This document shows, piece by piece, positions 26,941 through 35,693 of a DNA stretch of 64,000 nucleotides (position 1 is the first letter of the stretch; every line of letters begins with the position of its first letter). The notes under the pieces were generated by a model, which worked only from the letters and a program-made list of their open reading frames with translations, was not told where the DNA came from and did not search any database. The DNA comes from PALSA-1353 sp050012375 (GTDB taxonomy: Bacteria; Planctomycetota; Phycisphaerae; Tepidisphaerales; Tepidisphaeraceae): assembly GCA_050012375.1 (NCBI GenBank), contig JBEKHH010000022.1, positions 8,088 through 72,087 on the forward strand. The letters run 5' to 3'. The translations under genes were made by a program, and so were the position numbers.

Positions 26941-27158
26941 TGTCGCTTCAATCTGAAACGCTAAGGAAGGCGATCGAGAACCTCATTGATGCCAAGCTCG
27001 TCGACGCGATGGCTCGCCCCGACGGCTTGAACCGGTTGCTGGCGCATCGCCGCACCAATGTTGCTTCACCGGACATCCGCAACGCAGAACGCCGGCTCGA
27101 GCAAACTCTCGGTGAATTGCTGAACTTCTCGGAACAGCACGCCGAGCAGGCGGCGTAG
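26941..27158 (+). CDS. Small alpha-helical protein, function unknown
   Basis: ATG 26941 is preceded by AAGGAGAG. The 72-residue product (MSLQSETLRKAIENLIDAKL...) is predicted almost entirely helical, with no membrane segment and no known motif. It has a strong ribosome binding site and sits at the end of the long structured leader, which argues that it is real and conditionally expressed. It converges on the SpoIIE-type phosphatase gene; the stops are 38 bases apart. Confidence 0.6.
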
Positions 27159-27196
27159 CGCAACGGAGTATTCTCGGCGACATTGGGGCTCAAAAC

Positions 27197-28225
27197 TCAG
27201 GGTACGGAATGACCTGGCGGTCGGTTTGCCTCCAACGGGCGGACCGACCGCCATCGTTTTGACAAACCCGGGATGATCGCCCCGCCGATGTTGGCGAGAT
27301 TCAAATCGGGAACCGGCGGGCGATCCGCGCGCGGATCGATGGCACGGATCACCGCCCCCATCAACCGCAGCCCCGCTCCAAATTTGTCCCGCAGCCCAAT
27401 CCGCGGCCGCCGGCCGCTGGCCCGCAATAACATCACCGTCACATCGTCTTCAGACAGATTCTTGGCGTGTCGATCGGCAATTCTTCCCAATAGTCCCTGG
27501 ATGAACGCCGCACCGGGCTGCTGGTCCATCGCCGACGCGATGGCCATGACCCCTTCCTCGCCGAGGAACTTACCGTCGGAATCCCGCGATTCGATCAAGG
27601 CGTCGGTGTAGCAGAGCACCAGGTCCCCCACCTCCAACTCAACATCGAACTGTTCGTAGTCGGCAAGATCAATGATCCCCAGCGGAATGTTCCGCGGCGA
27701 CCGATCGTCGCTCTGCGACATTTCGAGGATGGACCATTCTTTGCCCGCGGCGCGGCACAGCAGCGGGCGCGGATGCCCGGCATTGCAGACCGAAAGCAGC
27801 CGCGTCGGCGCGAAGAACGTCGTCGCCAGGGCCGTGGCGAACGTTCCCTTTTCCGATAACGCCACGAATTGCCGATTCATCGAGCGTACGAACTGAGTCT
27901 GATCCAGATAATTCACATATCGGCGCAGGAGCTTGCGCAAATCCGCAGCCGTGGCGGCCACGGCATCGCCGTGTCCGGATACATCCGCCAGGAGCAGCCG
28001 GCTGATTCGGCCCGTCGCGCAGCTCGAAGCATAATAGACATCCCCGCCGCGCCCGGCGTTTCCGAATGGCTTGCTATAAACCCAAGCGTCCAGCCCGCCC
28101 ATTCGCACGCCGCGCTCGGTCAACTGGCTGCCGCCCCAGACTTCCATGCAAGTCATATATTGATCGCCGTCGGGCATGGGGAAATTGTAATCGGGAAAAT
28201 GCCGAAACGCGTCACGTGCCGCCAT
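27197..28225 (-). CDS. SpoIIE-type PP2C serine/threonine phosphatase
   Basis: A 342-residue soluble protein. The PP2C/SpoIIE landmarks are GNAGRGGDVYYASS (first metal-binding Asp), LLADVSGHGDAVAATAADLR, FATALATTFFAP, VCNAGHPRPLL, LGIIDLADYEQFDVELEVGD, LVLCYTDALIESRD, and SEDDVTVMLLRA near residue 285. Such RsbU-like phosphatases usually dephosphorylate anti-sigma-factor antagonists. There is no obvious sensor domain: the 45 residues before the catalytic domain are short. No STAS or anti-sigma kinase gene is adjacent, so the partner must be elsewhere. Confidence 0.88.
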   Translation of the reverse strand: MAARDAFRHFPDYNFPMPDGDQYMTCMEVWGGSQLTERGVRMGGLDAWVYSKPFGNAGRGGDVYYASSCATGRISRLLLADVSGHGDAVAATAADLRKLLRRYVNYLDQTQFVRSMNRQFVALSEKGTFATALATTFFAPTRLLSVCNAGHPRPLLCRAAGKEWSILEMSQSDDRSPRNIPLGIIDLADYEQFDVELEVGDLVLCYTDALIESRDSDGKFLGEEGVMAIASAMDQQPGAAFIQGLLGRIADRHAKNLSEDDVTVMLLRASGRRPRIGLRDKFGAGLRLMGAVIRAIDPRADRPPVPDLNLANIGGAIIPGLSKRWRSVRPLEANRPPGHSVP

Positions 28226-28281
28226 TCTTTACGCGCGATGGTCATCGGGCCATGGAAGATTCCTCAATCCCATTCGGGAGA

Positions 28282-28316
28282 GGACATAAAGGGGTCATCC
28301 TGACCCCTTTATGTCC
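28282..28316. repeat. Perfect 16-bp hairpin, ACATAAAGGGGTCA type
   Basis: GGACATAAAGGGGTCA (28282-28297), loop TCC, TGACCCCTTTATGTCC (28301-28316). It is a perfect inverted repeat between two minus-strand genes. The core AAGGGGTCA/TGACCCCTT recurs as an intergenic palindrome in many unrelated bacteria, where it is often linked to REP-type transposases. None is present here. Confidence 0.75.
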
Positions 28317-28326
28317 CGTTGCAGAA

Positions 28327-29517
28327 TTAATCAACCATGCGTCGTAGCGTCTTTCTCCGGCTCAACCGCTCCGGCGCCTTGAAAACACGATACGCCTCCA
28401 CCGGTTCCATCCTCGGCAGCGCCCATCTTGAAAACGTCGTCAAGCCCCACCGAATGATGCGATTTCTCGGTCGGATAAACAGATACATCGGCTCCCATTT
28501 GCTCCCCAGCCGCGACTTAAAATTATCCGAAGTCTGCCCCAGATGAACTACCTTCGCTCCTCTCTGCCATGCGAAATCCAGATCGTGATAAAACAGATTG
28601 AAGTAAAGGTCCCCCTCCGTCCGCAGATCGTAATCCAGCCCCGAATAAAGATTGTGATAGATCGAATCCCGCGCCAGCCCAATGGTAAACGCCGCCAGCC
28701 TCTCCCCCTGATAAATGCACGTCAGCGAAGCGTCATCGCCGAATCGCCGCCCAAGCTCACGCATGAATTCCGCCGGATAACGCTCCAGCCGGAACTTCGA
28801 TCGCCCCTGCACCGCCTCGTAGAGCCGATGCGCCTCATCCGTATACACGCGAGGCAAATCCACCGGCCCCCGCACCTGCTCCACCCGCAGCCCTGTCTCT
28901 TTGAGCTTCTTCAATGATCGATTCACCTGCCAGCGGTATCGCGCCTTGATCGAAGCAAGATAATCGACAAAGCTGCCGAACTCCCCAACCAGCCGATGCC
29001 GGGCCGGGATTTCACCGCGCAAATACCCCCGTTCGAGCAGCGTTTGCATACCATCGCATTCGTCATTCGAAAACTCCTTCACCACCACGATCATCGCGCC
29101 CTGATCGCGCGCCAAATCGTCCATCGCGCCGTCCAGTTCCGTCAACACCGCCGCTCGATCCGCACCCTCCGCGATACGCAAGTGATTTTGCCCCGCCGGA
29201 ATCGGCAGCCCACAGAACAGAACGCCCATCCTCAAACAATTCCGCCAGACTTTTCTCGCCCGCGCCACCAGCTTATCGAGCCACGGGAAATGCCCCATAT
29301 CCACACGAAATAAACACGCGCATGCCAGCCCGATCGCTTTCCCCGCTTCATCACGAATCACAATCGTAAAACTCCGGCATTGCCCGCCCATCGTCGCTTC
29401 GTACGCGCCGATCAGCCTGCGGTCCATCGTCAAATCCGTTTCATCGGCCGTGAGAAGATCCCATTCGTGCCCGGGAACCTCTGTTACGGATGCGTAGATG
29501 GAATGACTCAGGCCCAT
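28327..29517 (-). CDS. GNAT/FemAB-like N-acyltransferase
   Basis: A 396-residue protein related to the peptidoglycan-biosynthesis/FemAB-like acyltransferase group. It has two tandem GNAT-like halves. The second half includes RYRWQVNRSLKKLKE, VYTDEAHRLYEAVQGRSKFRLE, FGDDASLTCIYQGERLAAFTIG, and the C-terminal YFNLFYHDLDFAWQRGAKVVHLGQ. The acceptor is unknown. A TATAAT box (minus strand, 29531-29526) lies only eight bases before ATG 29517 and no Shine-Dalgarno sequence is visible, so the transcript may be leaderless. Confidence 0.75.
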   Translation of the reverse strand: MGLSHSIYASVTEVPGHEWDLLTADETDLTMDRRLIGAYEATMGGQCRSFTIVIRDEAGKAIGLACACLFRVDMGHFPWLDKLVARARKVWRNCLRMGVLFCGLPIPAGQNHLRIAEGADRAAVLTELDGAMDDLARDQGAMIVVVKEFSNDECDGMQTLLERGYLRGEIPARHRLVGEFGSFVDYLASIKARYRWQVNRSLKKLKETGLRVEQVRGPVDLPRVYTDEAHRLYEAVQGRSKFRLERYPAEFMRELGRRFGDDASLTCIYQGERLAAFTIGLARDSIYHNLYSGLDYDLRTEGDLYFNLFYHDLDFAWQRGAKVVHLGQTSDNFKSRLGSKWEPMYLFIRPRNRIIRWGLTTFSRWALPRMEPVEAYRVFKAPERLSRRKTLRRMVD

Positions 29518-29610
29518 TCGATTGAATTATATGTTCTCTGGATCGGAAAGCCTTCCGCTGTTGATCAGCCGCAACAGAAAACAATGAGACACAAGACCCT
29601 CACCTTCACG

Positions 29611-31113
29611 CTATGGGTTATCCTGGGTAACAGCGGGATGTTCCCGTGGAGCGGTCGCGGATTCTTCGAACATCTCCCATCCTCCGCCGAGTGCCTTGTA
29701 GAGCGCGACGAGGCTGGTGGAGACGCTTTGCTCGCTTTGGGCGAGTTGATCCTCAGTCAGATATAGCGACTGTTGGGCGTCGAGCACGTTGAGGAAGTCC
29801 ACGACTCCCGCATCGTTCAGGCGGCGCGCCAGTTCGAGCGAACGACGATTAGCCGTCGTGGCCGCACGCAAAGAGTCGCGACGAATCTGGTTCTGGCGGT
29901 AAGCAACGATGGCATCCTCCACATCGGAAACCGCCTGGATGATCGTCTGCCGGTATTGGATCATCGCTTGTTCTTCCATCGCGTTCTTGGCCCGGATGTT
30001 GGCGCGGACCTGGCCGCCATTGAAGAGATTCCAACTCGCGCTAGGGCCTATCGACCAGAAAAGGCTCTGGGCGTTTCCGAGCGATCGGAATCTGCTGCTG
30101 CCCAGGCCGACATCTCCAAGCAGGCTGAATTTCGGGTACAGGTCCGCCGTCGCCACGCCGATATTCGCGGTCGCCGCCGCCAGATTTCGTTCTGCGTGGC
30201 GAATATCGGGGCGACGACGAAGCAATTCGGAAGGGAGGCCCGGCGGCAGTTCCGCAGGCCCGGCCGGTATGGGGGCTTCGATGCTCAGCTCGGTTTGCAA
30301 GTCCGATACGTCGCGGTCCAGCAAAACCGATAGGCGGTGAATTGCATTCTGAATAGCCGTCTCGACAACCGGAAGTTCCGCACGCGTGCTTTCCAGTTGT
30401 GCTTCGGCCTGGGCGATCGGCAGGTCGGCCGCAACGCCTGCGCGCTGCCGGCGTTTCTGAAGACTCAAGGTATCGATTTGAGTCCGGATGTTCCCCTCAA
30501 TGATCTGCCGTTCGTGCTGATATCCGCGCAGCATGATGTAATTCTGCGCCACTTCGCCGAGTAACGTCACCAGCGTGTCGCGCCGCGCTTCCGTCTGAGC
30601 CTGCAACGTGTCGCGCGCCGCTTCGACGGCTCTTCGAGCGCCGCCGAATACGTCGATTTCCCACCCCGCGTCGAAGCCGGCCTGATACAGGTCGTATGTG
30701 CCGGGGATGGCTTGGATTTCCGAAGCGCTGTAGCGTGAACGCGAGTAAGAGCCGGATGCATCTGCCGTCGGAAGCAGTGCTCCCTGGGCGTATTCCAGTT
30801 CGGCGCGAGCCTGGCGGATACGCGTCGCCGCCAGGCGAACATCCAAGTTCGCATCAACCGCTTCACGGATCAGCCGATTTAGGGCCGGATCGTGGAAGGT
30901 CTGCCACCAGCATGTCAAATCCGGCGTGGCCGATTGTGTTGCCGCTGAAACAACAGCCGGTGCCGTCGTCACGGGCTTCGCGGCAGCCTGATACGCTGTC
31001 GGAACATGGACAGCAGGTATTTGATAATTCGGACCGACAGTGCATCCGGCTGTCACCAAAGCGACAGCCGCGACAAGCACGTGCAACAGCAGGACGCCCG
31101 TTTTCGCCCTCAT
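29611..31113 (-). CDS. RND efflux outer-membrane factor (NodT/OprM family lipoprotein)
   Basis: The start is ATG 31113 behind AAAGGAGG; the frame to 31200 adds an unlikely leader. The 500-residue protein has a lipobox VTAGC (Cys near residue 23), then VGPNYQ-P, the classic NodT opening. Two repeated OEP domains follow: LIREAVDANLDVRLAATRIRQA with ELEYAQGALLP, and LLRRRPDIRHAERNLAAATA with VATADLYPKFSLLG, ending LNDAGVVDFLNVLDAQQSL. It forms the trimeric outer-membrane duct of a tripartite pump. It is transcribed divergently from the adaptor and pump genes, and the two promoters overlap. Confidence 0.92.
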   Translation of the reverse strand: MRAKTGVLLLHVLVAAVALVTAGCTVGPNYQIPAVHVPTAYQAAAKPVTTAPAVVSAATQSATPDLTCWWQTFHDPALNRLIREAVDANLDVRLAATRIRQARAELEYAQGALLPTADASGSYSRSRYSASEIQAIPGTYDLYQAGFDAGWEIDVFGGARRAVEAARDTLQAQTEARRDTLVTLLGEVAQNYIMLRGYQHERQIIEGNIRTQIDTLSLQKRRQRAGVAADLPIAQAEAQLESTRAELPVVETAIQNAIHRLSVLLDRDVSDLQTELSIEAPIPAGPAELPPGLPSELLRRRPDIRHAERNLAAATANIGVATADLYPKFSLLGDVGLGSSRFRSLGNAQSLFWSIGPSASWNLFNGGQVRANIRAKNAMEEQAMIQYRQTIIQAVSDVEDAIVAYRQNQIRRDSLRAATTANRRSLELARRLNDAGVVDFLNVLDAQQSLYLTEDQLAQSEQSVSTSLVALYKALGGGWEMFEESATAPREHPAVTQDNP

Positions 31114-31163
31114 AAACGGCCTCCTTTCAGTTCCGCATGGCCAACCGGATAGAAAAACGAGGT

Positions 31164-31192
31164 TTGACAAACGGATGCTCGAATGATAAACT
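31164..31192 (+). promoter_or_regulatory. Rightward promoter of the RND pump operon
   Basis: TTGACA (31164-31169), a 17-base spacer, and TAAACT (31187-31192). Initiation near 31199 falls inside the palindromic block described separately, so a bound repressor would block it. Confidence 0.6.
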
Positions 31193-31233
31193 GAATTCAT
31201 ATTCAGTATTTGAATATTAAATTAGCATTCAAA
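31193..31233. promoter_or_regulatory. Palindromic operator candidates between divergent efflux promoters
   Basis: TGAAT-TCAT-ATTCA (31192-31205) and TTTGAAT, 11 bases, ATTCAAA (31209-31233) are inverted repeats sharing TGAAT/ATTCA half-sites. They overlap the start points of both the rightward (31164-31192) and leftward (31247-31219) promoters. TetR-family repressors commonly bind sites of this kind, and one is encoded at the end of the operon. Confidence 0.5.
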
Positions 31234-31247
31234 GTACGATTTGTCAA
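31219..31247 (-). promoter_or_regulatory. Leftward promoter of the outer-membrane factor gene
   Basis: On the minus strand TTGACA (31247-31242), a 17-base spacer, and TAATTT (31224-31219). The -35 and -10 boxes straddle one of the palindromes, which suggests co-regulation with the pump operon. Confidence 0.55.
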
Positions 31248-31312
31248 GCAAGTGCGAGGTTTTGGACATGGACGAATCAGATTATCGCATTCCCTCTGAA
31301 AAGGAATTTGCA

Positions 31313-32521
31313 ATGTTCCATAGGCTGAAGATCGCTCCCGTTCGCTATGGCTGCGGTGGCATTCTCCTGAACTTGTGCGCGCTCGTGATGCTGGTCGCGA
31401 TCGGCGGATGCCAAAAGGCCGAGGGCCAACCGCCTGGACCACCGCAAGGTCCGCCGCCCGAGGTTGGCGTCGTCACGATCGCGGCGCAACGAGTGGAGCT
31501 TTCGACCGAATTGCCCGGCCGGACGACGGCATTCCGGGTGGCCGAAATTCGACCGCAGGTCAGCGGAATCGTGCTTCAGCGGCTTTTTGAAGAAGGCGCC
31601 GAAGTTCAGCAGGGCCAGCAACTCTACAAGATCGATCCGGCCCGCTACCAGGCTGCCTATGACAGCGCCGTCGCAGCCCAGGCGCGCAGCAAGGCGGCTC
31701 TTACATCAGCCACGTTGACCGTGGATCGCTACAAGAAGCTTGAGATAGGCCGCGACATCAGCAGTCAGGATTATGACAACGCCGTCGCTGCCCAATTGCA
31801 GGCGGAGGCCGATGTGGAATCCGCCCAGGCAGCGGTGGAATCGGCGCGTATCAATCTGGATTACACCCGGATGTTTTCGCCCATTTCGGGGCGGACCGGC
31901 CGGTCCTCGGTGACGGAAGGCGCTCTCGTCACGGCGGAGCAGCCTGCTTCGCTGGTCACGATTCAGCAATTGGACCCGATCTACGTGGATTTGACTCAAT
32001 CGAGCGCCCAGATATTGCATCTGCAGCGTGAACTTGCCGGCGGCGGGTTTGGCGCCGGCGCAAAGAAGGCCGGAGTCACGCTGACGCTCGAAGATGGCAC
32101 GGCGTACGCCGACACGGGTGTCCTTAAATTCTCGGAAGTGACGGTCGATCAAATGACCGGATCGGTCACGCTACGAGCCTTGTTTCCCAACGCCCGGCGG
32201 GAGTTGCTCCCCGGAATGTTCGTCCGCGCCCGAGTTATCGAAGGAGTGGATGAACAGGCGATCCTGATTCCGCAGCAGGCCGTCGCGCGAAACGCGCGCG
32301 GCGAGCCCACCGTGCTAGCCGTCGGCGAAGACGGCAACGTGCAGCTTAGATCGGTCAAGACCGACCGTGCCATTGGCGACAAGTGGCTGGTCACCGACGG
32401 CATTAAGGCCGGCGATAAAGTCATCGTGGAAGGCCTGCAAAAGGTCGCGCCGGGCATCGCCGTGCGTGCCGTCGAAGTGGGTGTCGGCCAGACGGTACAA
32501 ACGGATTTGAAGCAGAAATGA
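31313..32521 (+). CDS. RND efflux periplasmic adaptor (AcrA/MexA type)
   Basis: ATG 31313 is preferred. It has AAGGAA eight bases upstream and yields a lipoprotein signal with lipobox AIGGC; frames to 31241 lengthen the N terminus. The 402-residue membrane-fusion protein shows LPGRTTAFRVAEIRPQVSGIV, the biotinyl-like FEEGAEVQQGQQLYKIDPA, the helical hairpin, LDYTRMFSPISGRTG, and a beta-barrel with LVTIQQLDPIYVDLTQSS, then VTLRALFPNARRELLPGMFV. It links the inner-membrane pump to the outer-membrane duct. The pump gene starts ten bases after its stop, so they are co-transcribed. Confidence 0.92.
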   Translation: MFHRLKIAPVRYGCGGILLNLCALVMLVAIGGCQKAEGQPPGPPQGPPPEVGVVTIAAQRVELSTELPGRTTAFRVAEIRPQVSGIVLQRLFEEGAEVQQGQQLYKIDPARYQAAYDSAVAAQARSKAALTSATLTVDRYKKLEIGRDISSQDYDNAVAAQLQAEADVESAQAAVESARINLDYTRMFSPISGRTGRSSVTEGALVTAEQPASLVTIQQLDPIYVDLTQSSAQILHLQRELAGGGFGAGAKKAGVTLTLEDGTAYADTGVLKFSEVTVDQMTGSVTLRALFPNARRELLPGMFVRARVIEGVDEQAILIPQQAVARNARGEPTVLAVGEDGNVQLRSVKTDRAIGDKWLVTDGIKAGDKVIVEGLQKVAPGIAVRAVEVGVGQTVQTDLKQK

Positions 32522-32531
32522 GAACCAAGCC

Positions 32532-35500
32532 ATGGCAAGGTTTTTTATTGACCGTCCCGTCTTTGCGTGGGTGATTGCCCTGATCCTCATGCTCTCAGGC
32601 GCTCTGGCCATCCGGACGCTGCCGATCGCCCAGTATCCCAGCATCGCTCCCCCCGCCATTTCCCTCTCGGTGGTATACCCCGGCGCTTCCGCCGAAACCG
32701 TCCAGAGCACCGTCGTGCAGGTGATCGAACAGCAGCTCAACGGCCTGGACCACCTGCGTTACTTTACCTCGGAGAGCGACAAAGACGGAAGCCTAGCCAT
32801 CAACCTCTATTTCGACCAGGGCACCAACCCCGACATCGCCCAGGTACAGGTGCAAAACAAGCTCCAACTCGCCATGCCGATGTTGCCCCCCGAAGTCCAG
32901 CAGCAGGGCATCCGCGTCGCCAAATCAACCAAAAACTTCCTCCTGCTTGTCGGCCTGATTTCCACCGACGGCTCGATGAGCGGCGCCGATATTTCCGATT
33001 ACATCGCCTCGAATATCCAGGACCCCATTAGCCGCACGCCCGGCGTCGGCGATTTTCAGTTGCTCGGCGCCCAGTACGCCATGCGTATCTGGCTCGACGC
33101 CGACAAGCTCAATAACTACTCCCTCACCGCCGGCGACGTATCCAACGCCATCCAGACCCAAAATGTCCAGGTCGCCGTGGGCGAACTCGGCGGGTTGCCC
33201 TCGGCTCGCGGCCAACGTCTCAACGCCACGGTGATTGGCCCCAGCCGCCTGCGCACCCCCGAGGAGTTCGGCGCCATCCTCCTCCGCGTCAATCCCGATG
33301 GCTCCCAGGTGCGGCTCCGCGACGTAGCCAAGATCGAACTCGGCGGCGAAAGCTACGGCATTGCCGCACAATACAACAAAGGTGAAGCCACCGGCGCCCT
33401 GGCCGTCAGGCTCGCCGCCGGCGCCAACGCCTTGGATACTGCCGCCGCCGTCCATCGGACCATGGACAAGCTCACGCCTTTCTTTCCCCATGGCCTCCAA
33501 GTCATTTATCCCTACGACACTACCCCCTTCGTCCGCATCTCCGTCAAGGAAGTCATTAAAACCCTGCTCGAAGCCATCGGCCTGGTCTTCCTGGTCATGT
33601 ACCTGTTCCTGGAAAACTTCCGCGCCACGTTGATTCCCACCATCGCGGTCCCGGTCGTCCTTCTCGGCACGTGCGCCGTCCTCTCCGTCGCCGGGTTTTC
33701 CATCAATACCCTCACCATGTTCGGCATGGTCCTGGCCATCGGCCTGCTGGTCGATGACGCCATCGTCGTCGTGGAAAACGTCGAACGCCTCATGGCCGAA
33801 GAAAAACTGTCCCCCAAGGAAGCCACACGAAAATCCATGGACCAGATCACCGGCGCTCTCGTCAGCATCGCCCTGGTCATCTCCGCCGTCTTCCTCCCCA
33901 TGGCCTTTTTCGGCGGTTCCACCGGGGTGATCTACCGCCAGTTCTCCATCACCATCGTCTCGGCCATGCTCCTTTCCGTCTTCGTCGCCATCGTTTTCAC
34001 CCCCGCCCTCTGCGCGACGTTCCTCAAGCATCGCCCCAACACGGGATTTGAAAAACGGACTGGATTCTTCGGACTGTTCAACCGCGTATTCGGCGCTGCC
34101 AACCGCCAATACAAAAATAGCGTCGCCCACGTTCTCGGTCGGACTTGGCGCTACCTCGCCGTTTATGTCCTGATCGTTGCCGGGCTTGTTGTCCTCTTCA
34201 AACGGATCCCCACCGGCTTCTTGCCCGATGAAGATCAGGGTTTGCTCTTCGTCCAGGTCACGCTCCCGCCCGGTTCCACTGTCGAACAAACCAGAACGGT
34301 CCTCAACCAGGTGCGCGACCACTTCCTGAACAACGAGAAAAACAGCGTCGAAAGCGTCCTCACCGCCACCGGATTCAGCTTCGCCGGCAACGGACAAAGC
34401 CAGGCGATCGCCTTCGTACGCCTCAAACCCTGGAACGAACGCCGCGGCGAACAGAACGGCGTTAAAGCCATCGCCGGCCGCGCCATGGCACAATTCTCCC
34501 AAATCCGCCAGGCCATAATCTTCGCTTTTGCGCCGCCGGCAGTCATAGAACTCGGCAATGCCACCGGGTTCGACTTTGAACTCCTCGATCAAGGGGGCGT
34601 TGGCCACGACCAACTCATGGCCGCACGCAACCAACTCCTCGGCGCCGCCGCCCAAGATCCCGCGCTGGTCGCCGTGCGTCCCAATGGTCTGGAGGATGAA
34701 TCGCAATACAAAATCGAAGTGGATCGCGAGAAGGCCAGCGCCATGGGACTCGATCTCACCGCGGTGGACAACACCCTGGCCGAGGCTTGGGCTTCGAGCT
34801 ATGTCAACGATTTCATCGACCGCGGCCGAATCAAGAAAGTCTTTATCCAGGGCCGCTTTGAAGATCGCATGCTCCCCGAGCATTTCGACAACTGGTACGT
34901 GCGAAACGCCGCCGGCCAGATGGTCCCCTTCTCCGCCTTCACCAGCGGCCATTGGATGACCGGCTCACCGCGGCTGGAGCGATATAACGGCGTTCCGTCC
35001 ATGGAGATCCTGGGTGAACCCGCTCCCGGTCAAAGCAGCGGCGTCGCCATGAGCCACATGGAGGAATTGGCCAAAAATCTGCCGCCCGGCATCGGCTTTG
35101 ACTGGACTGGACTCTCCTACGAAGAACGCTTGTCGGGCTCCCAAGCCGTATCTCTGTACGCCATTTCCCTCATTGTCGTGTTCCTCTGCCTGGCGGCGCT
35201 CTATGAAAGCTGGTCGATCCCTCTGGCTGTCATGTTGGTCGTCCCTCTGGGCGTCGTCGGGGCGACCCTGGCCACTTATTCCCGCGGCCTGACCAACGAC
35301 GTCTTTTTTCAGGTCGGCCTGCTCACCACCGTCGGCCTGTCCGCCAAGAACGCCATTCTCATCGTCGAATTCGCCAAGGCCAATTTTGATCGCGGCATGC
35401 CGCTGATTGAATCGACCGTGCAGGCCGCTCACCAGCGTCTGCGGCCGATTCTCATGACTTCGCTGGCGTTTATGTTCGGCGTGCTGCCCCTGGCGATCTC

Positions 35501-35693
35501 TCACGGCGCCGGCTCCGGAGGCCAGAACGACATCGGGACCGGCGTGATCGGCGGCATGCTCTCCGCCACGGTGCTGGCCATCTTCTTTGTGCCCCTGTTT
35601 TTCGTCGCGATGCTGCGATTGTTCAGAGTAAAACAAAGAATGTTACGAGCCGAGACTCGGCCTGCGGTCATGCCGGAGGCGGTCCCAGTTTGA
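32532..35693 (+). CDS. RND multidrug efflux pump (AcrB/MexB, HAE-1 family)
   Basis: A 1,053-residue inner-membrane proton antiporter, close to the usual 1,030-1,050. Landmarks: N-terminal MARFFIDRPVFAWVIALILM, porter-domain phrases YPGASAETVQSTVVQVIEQQ and DISDYIASNIQDPISRTPGV, transmembrane helix 4 GLLVDDAIVVVENVER with the two essential aspartates, GFLPDEDQGLLFVQVTLPPG, and helix 10 SAKNAILIVEFAK with the conserved lysine. It probably exports hydrophobic drugs or bile-like compounds; the substrate range cannot be read. The stop is followed directly by the TetR gene. Confidence 0.95.
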   Translation: MARFFIDRPVFAWVIALILMLSGALAIRTLPIAQYPSIAPPAISLSVVYPGASAETVQSTVVQVIEQQLNGLDHLRYFTSESDKDGSLAINLYFDQGTNPDIAQVQVQNKLQLAMPMLPPEVQQQGIRVAKSTKNFLLLVGLISTDGSMSGADISDYIASNIQDPISRTPGVGDFQLLGAQYAMRIWLDADKLNNYSLTAGDVSNAIQTQNVQVAVGELGGLPSARGQRLNATVIGPSRLRTPEEFGAILLRVNPDGSQVRLRDVAKIELGGESYGIAAQYNKGEATGALAVRLAAGANALDTAAAVHRTMDKLTPFFPHGLQVIYPYDTTPFVRISVKEVIKTLLEAIGLVFLVMYLFLENFRATLIPTIAVPVVLLGTCAVLSVAGFSINTLTMFGMVLAIGLLVDDAIVVVENVERLMAEEKLSPKEATRKSMDQITGALVSIALVISAVFLPMAFFGGSTGVIYRQFSITIVSAMLLSVFVAIVFTPALCATFLKHRPNTGFEKRTGFFGLFNRVFGAANRQYKNSVAHVLGRTWRYLAVYVLIVAGLVVLFKRIPTGFLPDEDQGLLFVQVTLPPGSTVEQTRTVLNQVRDHFLNNEKNSVESVLTATGFSFAGNGQSQAIAFVRLKPWNERRGEQNGVKAIAGRAMAQFSQIRQAIIFAFAPPAVIELGNATGFDFELLDQGGVGHDQLMAARNQLLGAAAQDPALVAVRPNGLEDESQYKIEVDREKASAMGLDLTAVDNTLAEAWASSYVNDFIDRGRIKKVFIQGRFEDRMLPEHFDNWYVRNAAGQMVPFSAFTSGHWMTGSPRLERYNGVPSMEILGEPAPGQSSGVAMSHMEELAKNLPPGIGFDWTGLSYEERLSGSQAVSLYAISLIVVFLCLAALYESWSIPLAVMLVVPLGVVGATLATYSRGLTNDVFFQVGLLTTVGLSAKNAILIVEFAKANFDRGMPLIESTVQAAHQRLRPILMTSLAFMFGVLPLAISHGAGSGGQNDIGTGVIGGMLSATVLAIFFVPLFFVAMLRLFRVKQRMLRAETRPAVMPEAVPV

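Noticed and set aside
32925..34952. 675-codon minus-strand ORF opposite the RND pump
   Set aside because: Acidic and glycine-rich shadow of a membrane protein; no motif or ribosome binding site.
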